Part shown: positions 25,304 to 32,641 of the stretch, piece by piece
Numbering within the stretch: the stretch's first letter is position 1
How the letters are laid out: each line of letters begins with the position of its first letter
Assembly: GCA_017509755.1 (NCBI GenBank)
Contig: JAFWOY010000005.1
Span: 1 to 53,770 of the forward strand
Source: Bacteroidales bacterium
GTDB taxonomy: Bacteria; Bacteroidota; Bacteroidia; Bacteroidales; UBA932
Length of the DNA: 53,770 nt
Reading direction: 5' to 3'
Position numbers and translations under genes: made by a program
Notes under the pieces: generated by a model
The model's input: the letters and a program-made list of their open reading frames with translations, nothing else
The model's database searches: none
Told to the model about the DNA's origin: nothing

Positions 25304-26737
25304 ATGTCCGACCTTTTTTCCGCCGACGGCTGGCTGGGACGGGTAGTGGCCGCCTCCAGTGATTTCCTGTGGACGTATATCCTGATCGCGGTGCTCATCG
25401 GCTGCGCACTCTGGTTCACGATCCGCTCCCGGGGCGTGCAGTTCCGTATGATCGGCGAGATGTTCCGCTTGCTGGGCGAATCGACCGGCAAGCACGACGG
25501 AAAGAAGCACATCTCGTCATTCCAGGCCTTTGCCGTGTCGGTGGCAACCCGGGTCGGTACGGGCAACCTGGCCGGCGTAGCCACGGCCATCGCAATCGGC
25601 GGACCGGGTGCCGTTTTCTGGATGTGGATCATCGCGCTGCTGGGCTCGGCTTCGGCTTTTGTCGAATCGACACTCGCCCAGCTTTTCAAGCAACGCGAAC
25701 GGCACCATTTCATCGGCGGCCCGGCCTATTACATCCTCAAAGGCCTGAAACAGCCTTGGCTGGCGGCCTTGTTCGCCATCCTGATCTCCGTCACCTTCGG
25801 CTTCTCGTACAATTCGATCCAGAGCAATACGATCTGCAACGCCCTCAACGTAGCGTTCGGATTCGACCCGCTGGTAGTCGGCCTTATCCTGGCCACCCTC
25901 TCGCTCGTGGTCATCTTCGGCGGCATCCACCGGATCGCCCGCGTCAGCAGCGTCATCGTCCCCATCATGGCGCTCGGCTATCTGCTGCTGGCCCTGTTTG
26001 TGATATTCCGGCACATCGACCTGATCCCACAGGTCTGCAAGCTGATTTTCCAGGATGCGTTCGGCGTCCGGCAGATTGCGGGCGGCGGCTTCGGCGCCAC
26101 TTTGATGACGGGCATCAAACGCGGCCTGTTCTCTAACGAAGCGGGGGAAGGCTCTGCCCCGAACGTGGCCGCGACGGCCAGCACGAGCCACCCGGTCAAA
26201 CAGGGGCTGATCCAGACGCTGGGCGTATTTACCGACACGCTGGTCGTCTGCAGCTGCACGGCCTTCATCATCCTGTTCAGCGGAGTTGATACCCAAGGTA
26301 GTCTCAACGGCATCGCCCTGACGCAGGCGGCGCTGGAAGCGGAGGTCGGCCGTTTCGGCAGCATCTTCGTGGCGGCGGCCATCCTGTTGTTCGCCTATTC
26401 CAGCATCATCGGCAACTATTACTACGGAGCGGCGAACATCCGCTTCCTCACGAATAAGAAATGGGTCCTGACGCTCTATCGGATCTTCTCCGGCGGCGTC
26501 ATGGTGGTCTTCGGCGCCATGGCCAGCCTTGGCCTGGTCTGGAATCTTGGCGACCTGTGTATGGCACTTCTCACTGCCTGTAACCTCTACGCCATTGTCC
26601 GACTGGGCAAATACGCGTTCCGGTTGCTGGACGACTACCGGACCCAGCGCAAGGCCGGACGCAACCCGGTCTTCACACGGACTACCACACCCGAATTGGA
26701 TATTGAATGCTGGGATGAGATGCCCGGTCAATCTTAG
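25304..26737 (+). CDS. Alanine/glycine:cation symporter (AGCS family)
   Basis: A 477-residue inner-membrane transporter with about 10-11 helices, importing alanine or glycine with sodium. The family signature GTGNLAGVATAIAIGGPGAVFWMWIIALLGSASAFVESTLAQL is clear, with FIGGPAYYI, FGFSYNSIQSNTI, GVFTDTLVVCSCTAFIIL and SSIIGNYYYGAANIRFL further on. I start it at ATG 25304 (MSDLFSADGWLGRVV). The open frame upstream overlaps the divergent esterase gene and is not credible. A near-consensus -7 box (TATTTTTA, 25275-25282) stands 21 bases upstream. The downstream ahcY starts 36 bases after its stop. Confidence 0.92.
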   Translation: MSDLFSADGWLGRVVAASSDFLWTYILIAVLIGCALWFTIRSRGVQFRMIGEMFRLLGESTGKHDGKKHISSFQAFAVSVATRVGTGNLAGVATAIAIGGPGAVFWMWIIALLGSASAFVESTLAQLFKQRERHHFIGGPAYYILKGLKQPWLAALFAILISVTFGFSYNSIQSNTICNALNVAFGFDPLVVGLILATLSLVVIFGGIHRIARVSSVIVPIMALGYLLLALFVIFRHIDLIPQVCKLIFQDAFGVRQIAGGGFGATLMTGIKRGLFSNEAGEGSAPNVAATASTSHPVKQGLIQTLGVFTDTLVVCSCTAFIILFSGVDTQGSLNGIALTQAALEAEVGRFGSIFVAAAILLFAYSSIIGNYYYGAANIRFLTNKKWVLTLYRIFSGGVMVVFGAMASLGLVWNLGDLCMALLTACNLYAIVRLGKYAFRLLDDYRTQRKAGRNPVFTRTTTPELDIECWDEMPGQS

Positions 26738-26773
26738 AAACAATGTGCGAATTAACCTCTATTCTTCAATACA

Positions 26774-28024
26774 ATGATCAGTGAAATCAGGGATGCGGCC
26801 CTCTGGCCCGCAGGTGAACTCAAGATAGAATGGGTGCGACACCATATGCCGCTGCTCAATGCGCTGGAAGCGGAATTCCGGCAGGAACAGCCTTTTGCCG
26901 GCCTGAAGGTGGCCCTTTCGGTCCATCTGGAGGCCAAGACGGCCTATCTGTGCGAAGTGCTTGCAGCCGGCGGAGCAGCCATGTATGTCACCGGCAGCAA
27001 TCCGCTTTCCACCCAGGATGACGTGGCCGCGGCACTCGTGCATGCCGGCCTCAACGTCTTTGCCTGGCACGGAGCGACACCGGAAGAGTACGAAGCACAC
27101 ATCCGCCGCGTGCTGGAAGTGGGACCGAACCTCATCATCGATGACGGCGGCGACCTTGTCGCGCGCATGCATACCGAATTCCGGCATCTGATTCCGGACG
27201 TGATCGGCGGCTGCGAAGAGACTACGACCGGCATTCTCAGGCTTCAGGCCATGAATCGCGCCGAAGAATTGACCTTCCCGATGATGCTGGTCAACAACGC
27301 CGACTGCAAACATCTGTTCGACAACCGTTACGGCACGGGGCAAAGCGTCTGGGACGGCATCAACCGGACCACGAACCTCATCGTGGCCGGCAAGACGGTC
27401 GTCGTGGCCGGCTATGGCTGGTGCGGCAAGGGCGTCGCGATGCGGGCCAAAGGGCTCGGCGCGAAAGTCATCGTCACCGAAGTGGATCCGGTCAAGGCGA
27501 TGGAAGCTGTCATGGATGGCTTCTCGGTCATGCCGATGGCCGAAGCAGCCCGCGAAGGCGATCTTTTCGTAACGGTCACAGGTTGTGCGGGCGTCATCAC
27601 GCCCGACCATTTCCCGCTCATGAAAGACGGTGCCATCCTCTGCAACGCCGGGCACTTCGACGTGGAAGTCGATGTGGCCGGGCTTCGCCAGATGGCCGTC
27701 AAAGCGGCGCCGGCGCGGGCCAACATCATGGGTTACCGCCTGGCCAACGGTCATACGCTCTACGTCATCGCGGAAGGCCGCCTTGTAAACCTGGCCGCGG
27801 GCGACGGCCACCCGGCCGAAATCATGGATATGTCCTTCGCAATCCAGGCCCTCAGCGCCCGGTATCTGGTGGAGCATCCGGAACTGCCCCGTGAAAGAGG
27901 CACCATGCTCCACGACGTCCCGCGCGCCATCGACGAAGAGGTCGCCCGCCGCAAACTCGCGTATTGGAACTGTGCCATCGACACACTCACTCCCGCCCAG
28001 CACCGCTATCTCTACGGCGACTGA
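26774..28024 (+). CDS. ahcY: S-adenosylhomocysteine hydrolase, short form
   Basis: A 416-residue cytoplasmic enzyme that splits S-adenosylhomocysteine into adenosine and homocysteine. Markers are VALSVHLEAKTAYLCEVLAAGGA, GSNPLSTQDDVAAAL, the active-site region GGCEETTTGI, NNADCKHLFDNRYGTGQSVWDGINR and the dinucleotide-binding VVVAGYGWCGKGVAMRAKGLGAKVIVTEVDP. At this length, and with an N-terminus of the LWPAGELKIEWVRHHMPLL type, it resembles the short archaeal/Thermotoga-type enzymes more than the roughly 470-residue form usual in bacteria. It could share a transcript with the symporter upstream. Confidence 0.93.
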   Translation: MISEIRDAALWPAGELKIEWVRHHMPLLNALEAEFRQEQPFAGLKVALSVHLEAKTAYLCEVLAAGGAAMYVTGSNPLSTQDDVAAALVHAGLNVFAWHGATPEEYEAHIRRVLEVGPNLIIDDGGDLVARMHTEFRHLIPDVIGGCEETTTGILRLQAMNRAEELTFPMMLVNNADCKHLFDNRYGTGQSVWDGINRTTNLIVAGKTVVVAGYGWCGKGVAMRAKGLGAKVIVTEVDPVKAMEAVMDGFSVMPMAEAAREGDLFVTVTGCAGVITPDHFPLMKDGAILCNAGHFDVEVDVAGLRQMAVKAAPARANIMGYRLANGHTLYVIAEGRLVNLAAGDGHPAEIMDMSFAIQALSARYLVEHPELPRERGTMLHDVPRAIDEEVARRKLAYWNCAIDTLTPAQHRYLYGD

Positions 28025-28035
28025 ACGGGAGTGAT

Positions 28036-28056
28036 CAAAAACAGTCCAGCGGACTG
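28036..28056 (-). terminator. Intrinsic terminator of the YpfJ-like gene
   Basis: On the minus strand, CAGTCC-GCT-GGACTG is followed directly by TTTTT. It lies 14-34 bases after the stop of the minus-strand gene ending at 28070. The stem is only six base pairs but GC-rich. Confidence 0.55.
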
Positions 28057-28069
28057 ACGCTAGCCAGGG

Positions 28070-28945
28070 TTACAGCGAACTGTAAGCCATCGAGAAGGTA
28101 TCGCCCTGCGAAGGATCGCCCGTGGCGATGCCTTTCTTGAGCCACTTCGAGCGCTGGGCCGAAGTGCCGTGGTTGAAGGCATCCGGAACCGTATAGCCAT
28201 AGGCTTGTTTCTGCAGGTAGTCGTCACCGATCTTCGCGGCGACGGCCAGGCCTTCGTCGATGTCACCCGGTTCGATCGAACCGAACATCTTGTTGTCATG
28301 GTGCGCCCAGACACCGGCATAGAAGTCGGCCTGCAGTTCGAGACGGACGCTGATCTGATTGTATTCCTTGCTGTTGGCCTTGTAGCGGGACATCTGCTGA
28401 TGCGCTTGGCCGAGGGTGCCGAGCAAGTTCTGCACGTGGTGCCCCACTTCGTGGGCGATGACATAAGCATAGGCGAAGTCACCGTCGGCGCCGATCTGCT
28501 TCTTCATCGAGGTGAAGAAGGAAAGGTCCAGATAGACGCATTTGTCCGCGCTGCAGTAGAACGGGCCGGACTGCGAAGTGGCACCGCCGCAACCCGACTG
28601 CACGGAACCGGAGAATAGCACCAGCCGCGGGGGTTCATAGGTCAGACCGTTGGCCCGGAAAATGGAAGACCAGACATCTTCCGTACCGGCCAGGATCTGC
28701 TTGGCAAAGGTGGCCAGTTCCTCTTCTTCCGCGGTCGGGGTATAGCTGCCTGTGGTCTGGCCTGATCCGCCCAAAACACCGCCGGCTTCCTTGAGAACCG
28801 TGCTGGGATCGCCGCCCAGCAGCCAGATAAGGAGTCCACCAATAATAAGGCCGCCCAATCCCAGGCCGCCGACCGTGCCGACCGTGGAGCCCCTGCCCCT
28901 GCGATCGTCCACATTTGTGCTTTCGCGTCTTCCGTCGAGTTTCAT
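28070..28945 (-). CDS. YpfJ-family neutral zinc metallopeptidase-like membrane protein
   Basis: 291 residues. ATG at 28945 gives MKLDGRRESTNVDDRRGRG, the typical family start; a TTG two codons upstream is less likely. After a basic segment comes a glycine-rich membrane helix (VGGLGLGGLIIGGLLIWLLGGD). A large extracytoplasmic domain follows, with the family pattern FCSADKCVYLDLSFF here appearing as FYCSADKCVYLDLSFF, and the zinc motif HEVGHHVQNLLG. The C-terminus has RLELQADFYAGVWAHHD and FNHGTSAQRSKWLKKG. It is annotated as a metallopeptidase by homology; proteolysis is not generally shown for the family. Convergent with ahcY across a small terminator. Confidence 0.88.
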   Translation of the reverse strand: MKLDGRRESTNVDDRRGRGSTVGTVGGLGLGGLIIGGLLIWLLGGDPSTVLKEAGGVLGGSGQTTGSYTPTAEEEELATFAKQILAGTEDVWSSIFRANGLTYEPPRLVLFSGSVQSGCGGATSQSGPFYCSADKCVYLDLSFFTSMKKQIGADGDFAYAYVIAHEVGHHVQNLLGTLGQAHQQMSRYKANSKEYNQISVRLELQADFYAGVWAHHDNKMFGSIEPGDIDEGLAVAAKIGDDYLQKQAYGYTVPDAFNHGTSAQRSKWLKKGIATGDPSQGDTFSMAYSSL

Positions 28946-28968
28946 AGTCAAAAAGATTTGTCGGACTA

Positions 28969-28976
28969 CAAAGTTA
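28969..28976 (-). promoter_or_regulatory. -7 promoter box for the YpfJ-like gene
   Basis: TAACTTTG on the minus strand, 23 bases upstream of ATG 28945. It partly overlaps a 7-base inverted repeat shared with the divergent GH97 promoter. Confidence 0.45.
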
Positions 28977-28988
28977 CAAGAATCTTTG

Positions 28989-28996
28989 TAATTTTG
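28989..28996 (+). promoter_or_regulatory. -7 promoter box for the GH97 gene
   Basis: TAATTTTG, ending 20 bases before ATG 29017. No TTG lies at the usual -33 distance. Confidence 0.45.
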
Positions 28997-29016
28997 TAAA
29001 GATAAACCTGCAGTTT

Positions 29017-30996
29017 ATGAAACGGATCTTCACTTTTTTCCTTCTTCTCGCCCTTGCGGCCGGCAGTGCCCATGGCAAGGTCTATACCCTTTCCTCGCCG
29101 GACGGACGCACCTTCATTGAAGTTAATGTCCAGCAGCAGATTACCTGGCGCGTCACACACAACAGGCAGCCCATTCTCGCCCCCTCGGCCATTTCCATGA
29201 CCGTGGCCGGAAACGAAATCGGCGTCAACGCCAAAGTCCGCTCCGACAAGCGCACGCGCGTCGAACAGACCGTTGCAGCACCGCTCTGGCGGCAGGCGGT
29301 TATCGAGGAATCCTACAATCAGCTCGAACTGACCCTGGCGGGCGGCTGGACCCTGACTTTCCGGGCCTACAACAAAGAAGGTGTCGCCTACCGTTTCTCC
29401 GCCACGGAAGTCAAAGCGGGCGACTGTGTGACCGCCGAACGGGCCGAATTCAATTTCGAACGCGACTTCACGGCCTATGTACCCTATAATCCGGACACGG
29501 AGCATCCCTTCGCCACCTCCTTCGAAAGCCAGTACACCGTCGCACCGCTGAGTGATTTCCGTACCGACGCCCTGGCCTTTTCGCCGCTGCTGGTGTGCAT
29601 GGACAACAGCCTGCGCGTGGCCGTTACCGATGCCGACATCGAATCCTATCCCGGCATGTTCCTCAAAAAAGGCCCGTCCAGATACTCGCTGCAGGGTGAA
29701 TTCGCACCTGTACCTGAAACCGTGCACGCGACGCCCCGCCGCGGACAAGTATTCGTGGATACCTACACCGGAAACCTGGCCGTCATCAAGGAAAATGCCA
29801 GCAAGAAAGCGCCCCGCCACTTCCCTTGGCGCGCCCTGGCCATCGCCGAACGGGAAACAAGCCTGCCGACCAACAACCTGGTCTATCTGCTCGCCTCCCC
29901 CAACCGCATCGGCGACACGTCCTGGATCAAGCCCGGCAAGGTGGCTTGGGACTGGTGGAACGACTGGAACATCACCGGCGTCGATTTCAAGGCCGGCATC
30001 AATACACAGACCTACAAGTACTACATCGACTTTGCCTCCCGCAACGGCATCGAATACGTGGTGCTGGACGAAGGTTGGTCGGCGCCGCTCGATATCCTGA
30101 AAGTCAACGGTGACATCGACCTGCGCGAGCTCGTCCGCTATGCGGCTTCGAAGAAAGTGGACCTCGTGCTCTGGGCCGTCAGCTATGTGCTCGACAATAA
30201 TCTGGAACGCGCCTGCGAGATCTATTCGAAGATGGGTATCAAGGGTTTCAAGGTCGATTTCATGAACCGCGACGACCAGGAAGTCACCGAGCAACTGTAC
30301 CGCATCGCCTCCACGGCCGCCCGCTACCACATGCTCATCGACTACCACGGCATGTACAAACCCGCCGGCATGAACCGCACCTGGCCCAACGTCATCAACT
30401 TTGAAGGCGTATGGGGCCTCGAGCAGATGAAATGGTCAAAGGATGACATGGTGGTGTACGACGTGACCTTCCCCTTCATCCGTATGCTCTCCGGACCGGT
30501 GGATTACACCCAGGGCGCGATGCGCAACGCCGTCAAAAGCGAATATGTCCCCAACAACAGCAATCCGATGAGCCAGGGCACCCGCGCCCGGCAGGTCGCC
30601 GAATACATTGTCTTCGACTCCCCGCTCGTGATGCTCTGCGACAACCCGACCGCCTATATGAAAGAACAGGAGACGGTCGATTTCATCACGGACATCCCGA
30701 CCGTCTGGGATGAGACCCGCATCCTGCAGGGCGCCCTCGGCAAGTTCATCGTCACGGCCCGGCGCAGCGGGGATAAATGGTATGTCGGCGGCATGACCGA
30801 CTGGTCGGAGCGGGACCTGTCGCTCGACTTGAGCAATCTGATCAAAGGACAGCATAATGCCGTCCTTTACAGGGACGGCATCAATGCTGCGCGCAATGGG
30901 ACGGACTACCGGATCGAACCGGTTGAAATCCAGTCAAAGAAGCCATTCCTGGTGCACATGGCACCGGGCGGCGGCTTCGTGCTGGTTATTGAATAG
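29017..30996 (+). CDS. GH97 family alpha-glycosidase
   Basis: A 659-residue exported glycosidase with signal peptide MKRIFTFFLLLALAAGSAHG and no lipobox, so probably periplasmic. An N-terminal beta-sandwich (SSPDGRTFIEVNV, RFSATEVKAGDC) precedes the catalytic barrel: KPGKVAWDWWNDWNITGVDFKAGINTQTYKYYIDFASRNGIEYVVLDEGW, then GFKVDFMNRDDQE and INFEGVWGLEQMKW. A C-terminal beta domain ends the protein. GH97 holds both inverting glucosidases such as SusB and retaining galactosidases. The KVDF Asp could be a retaining nucleophile, but I would not decide this by eye. No susC/susD genes are beside it. Its end overlaps trpB on the opposite strand by 11 bases. Confidence 0.93.
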   Translation: MKRIFTFFLLLALAAGSAHGKVYTLSSPDGRTFIEVNVQQQITWRVTHNRQPILAPSAISMTVAGNEIGVNAKVRSDKRTRVEQTVAAPLWRQAVIEESYNQLELTLAGGWTLTFRAYNKEGVAYRFSATEVKAGDCVTAERAEFNFERDFTAYVPYNPDTEHPFATSFESQYTVAPLSDFRTDALAFSPLLVCMDNSLRVAVTDADIESYPGMFLKKGPSRYSLQGEFAPVPETVHATPRRGQVFVDTYTGNLAVIKENASKKAPRHFPWRALAIAERETSLPTNNLVYLLASPNRIGDTSWIKPGKVAWDWWNDWNITGVDFKAGINTQTYKYYIDFASRNGIEYVVLDEGWSAPLDILKVNGDIDLRELVRYAASKKVDLVLWAVSYVLDNNLERACEIYSKMGIKGFKVDFMNRDDQEVTEQLYRIASTAARYHMLIDYHGMYKPAGMNRTWPNVINFEGVWGLEQMKWSKDDMVVYDVTFPFIRMLSGPVDYTQGAMRNAVKSEYVPNNSNPMSQGTRARQVAEYIVFDSPLVMLCDNPTAYMKEQETVDFITDIPTVWDETRILQGALGKFIVTARRSGDKWYVGGMTDWSERDLSLDLSNLIKGQHNAVLYRDGINAARNGTDYRIEPVEIQSKKPFLVHMAPGGGFVLVIE

Positions 30997-32365
30997 CGAT
31001 TCCGCTGTTCATCTCGTCGACCGGCTTCATGTACCGGGCCAATTCCTCATCGGAGAGCTTGTAGTTCTGCATCTCACCGGAGAAATACTGGTCGTACGCG
31101 GCCATGTCCACGAAACCATGACCGGAGAGGTTGAAGAGAATGGTCTTCGCCTCGCCGGTCTCTTTGCATTTGAGCGCTTCCTGGATGGTGGCGGCGATGG
31201 CGTGGCAGGACTCCGGTGCGGGGATGATGCCTTCCGTGCGGGCGAAAAGAACACCGGCATTGAAGGAATCAAGCTGGTCGATATCCACCGCTTCCATAAA
31301 ACCGTCTTTAAGCAACTGGGACATGATCACGCCTGCGCCATGGTAGCGGAGACCGCCTGCGTGGATGCTGGCCGGCTTGAAATTGTGGCCGATGGTGTAC
31401 ATCGGAAGCAGTGGCGTGAGGCCGGCTTCGTCTCCGAAGTCGTATTCGAACTTGCCTCGGGTCAGTTTCGGGCAGGAGGTCGGCTCGGCGGCGATGAAAC
31501 GGGTCTTCTTGCCATCCTGGATATTGTGGCGCATGAACGGATAGGCGATGCCTGAGAAATTGGAACCGCCGCCGAAGCAGGCAATCACGATGTCGGGATA
31601 CTCACCCGCAAGTGCCATCTGCTTCTCGGCTTCCAGACCGATGATGGACTGGTGCAGGCACACGTGGTTGAGTACGGAACCGAGGGTGTACTTGCAGTTG
31701 GGCGTAGTGACGGCCAGTTCAATAGCCTCGGAGATCGCGCAGCCCAGCGAGCCCCGGTCATTCGGGTTAATCGTCAGGATGTCCTTGCCGGCACGGGTGG
31801 ACATGGACGGCGACGGAGTGATAGCAGCGCCGAAGGTCTGCATGATGGAACGGCGATAGGGCTTCTGCTCATAGCTTACCTTTACCATATAGACAGCCAG
31901 TTCGACCCCGAACTTCTTGGCCGCATAGGACAAGGCACCACCCCACTGTCCAGCGCCGGTCTCAGTGGTGATGTTGGTCACACCCTGGGCTTTGGCATAA
32001 TAGGCCTGGGCAAGGGCGGAATTGAGTTTGTGGCTGCCGGCGGGGCTGACACTTTCATTCTTGAAATAGATGTGGGCCGGCGTGCCGAGGGCTTCCTCCA
32101 GTTCATAAGCCCGCACAAGCGGGGTGCAGCGGTAGGCTGCGTACTGCTCGCGCACAGGCTCCGGAATGGGGATCCATTCGTCGGTCTGGTTGAGTTCCTG
32201 CTTCGCACATTCCTCGCAGAAGATCGGATAGAGGTCTTCGACCTTGAGCGGCTGCTTCGTGGCCGGATTGAGGATCGGGAGGGGCTTGTTGGGCATGACG
32301 GCCTGCATGTTGAAGAAGTGGGTCGGGATTTCGCTCTCCGGGAGCAGGAATTTTTTCTGTTTCAT
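30986..32365 (-). CDS. trpB: Tryptophan synthase beta chain, TrpB2 type
   Basis: A 459-residue PLP enzyme joining indole and serine to make tryptophan. The long N-terminus, CTPLVRAYELEEALGTPAHIYFKNESVSPAGSHKLNSALA (PLP lysine K113), ETGAGQWGGALSYAAKKFGVELAVYMVK, the phosphate-binding CFGGGSNFSG and PESCHAIAA identify the TrpB2 subfamily, which often works without TrpA and may salvage free indole. No other trp genes are present nearby. Upstream lies a complete leader-peptide attenuator with three Trp codons (32424-32547), so the gene should be switched on when charged tRNA-Trp is scarce. The 58 bases between the terminator and the ATG have no Shine-Dalgarno sequence. Confidence 0.95.
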   Translation of the reverse strand: MKQKKFLLPESEIPTHFFNMQAVMPNKPLPILNPATKQPLKVEDLYPIFCEECAKQELNQTDEWIPIPEPVREQYAAYRCTPLVRAYELEEALGTPAHIYFKNESVSPAGSHKLNSALAQAYYAKAQGVTNITTETGAGQWGGALSYAAKKFGVELAVYMVKVSYEQKPYRRSIMQTFGAAITPSPSMSTRAGKDILTINPNDRGSLGCAISEAIELAVTTPNCKYTLGSVLNHVCLHQSIIGLEAEKQMALAGEYPDIVIACFGGGSNFSGIAYPFMRHNIQDGKKTRFIAAEPTSCPKLTRGKFEYDFGDEAGLTPLLPMYTIGHNFKPASIHAGGLRYHGAGVIMSQLLKDGFMEAVDIDQLDSFNAGVLFARTEGIIPAPESCHAIAATIQEALKCKETGEAKTILFNLSGHGFVDMAAYDQYFSGEMQNYKLSDEELARYMKPVDEMNSGIAIQ

Positions 32366-32423
32366 GGCTTTTGTGTTTTTAAACGTTTATAATTGTTTGG
32401 ATTTGTTTCAAATATCGCCCACG

Positions 32424-32455
32424 AAAAAAGGCCTGTCGCGAGTCCGACAGGCCTT
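32424..32455 (-). terminator. Attenuator terminator in front of trpB
   Basis: Read on the minus strand, AAGGCCTGTCG and CGACAGGCCTT form a perfect 11-base-pair stem with a six-base loop (GACTCG), running into six T. It lies 58 bases before the trpB start, so it would stop transcription before the gene. Bases 32435-32442 of this hairpin (CTCGCGAC on the minus strand) are complementary to GTCGCGAG at 32490-32497. Confidence 0.85.
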
Positions 32456-32489
32456 GAACGTTTTATGGGTTTAAACAAATGGCTGGTAC

Positions 32490-32497
32490 CTCGCGAC
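32490..32497 (-). promoter_or_regulatory. Antiterminator strand overlapping the leader stop codon
   Basis: GTCGCGAG, beginning with the last base of the leader peptide's TAG. It is perfectly complementary to CTCGCGAC (32435-32442) inside the terminator hairpin. Pairing would unzip the terminator. A ribosome sitting at the stop codon would cover this segment, while one stalled on the Trp codons would leave it free. Confidence 0.7.
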
Positions 32498-32547
32498 TAA
32501 TTCAGTTGCAAGCACCACCACCAATTGTTGTTGTTCATTCTCTTCAT
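32497..32547 (-). CDS. trpL: Trp-rich leader peptide of the trpB attenuator
   Basis: A 16-residue leader reading MKRMNNNNWWWCLQLN, with three consecutive TGG codons; a second ATG is at codon 4. The peptide itself is not expected to do anything. Its translation senses charged tRNA-Trp. The last Trp codon lies 15 bases before the stop, and the antiterminator strand starts at the stop. In plain reading, a stalled ribosome on WWW leaves that strand free and trpB is transcribed, while a ribosome reaching the stop hides it and the terminator forms. A near-consensus -7 box (TACCTTTA, 32555-32562) lies just upstream, so the mRNA would begin only a few bases before the leader ATG. Confidence 0.8.
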   Translation of the reverse strand: MKRMNNNNWWWCLQLN

Positions 32548-32554
32548 TTCGTTG

Positions 32555-32562
32555 GTAAAGGT
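32555..32562 (-). promoter_or_regulatory. Possible -7 box for the trpL-trpB transcript
   Basis: TACCTTTA on the minus strand, one base off the TAnnTTTG consensus and seven bases before the leader ATG. The -33 region is unclear. The same variant appears before trxA (39718-39725). Confidence 0.35.
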
Positions 32563-32607
32563 AGAAAAAAGAATCCTACGTTGTATCATCGCTTGGTCGA
32601 AAAAGCG

Positions 32608-32615
32608 TATCTTTG
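32608..32615 (+). promoter_or_regulatory. -7 promoter box for the AspT/YidE-type transporter
   Basis: TATCTTTG, ending 26 bases before ATG 32642. It supports the ATG at 32642 over a longer in-frame start that would overlap the trp leader. Confidence 0.5.
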
Positions 32616-32641
32616 CGGAAAAGTCCGGATATTCGCCGCCT

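Noticed and set aside
25517..28003. Two open frames of over 400 codons antisense to the symporter and ahcY genes
   Set aside because: They mirror well-recognised genes on the other strand. GC-rich codon use creates long antisense frames, and their translations are low-complexity His/Asp/Arg-rich without any family features.
28042..28056. Hairpin between ahcY and the YpfJ-like gene as a bidirectional terminator
   Set aside because: A T-run follows only on the minus strand. On the plus strand no T-run follows, so I annotate it for the minus-strand gene only.
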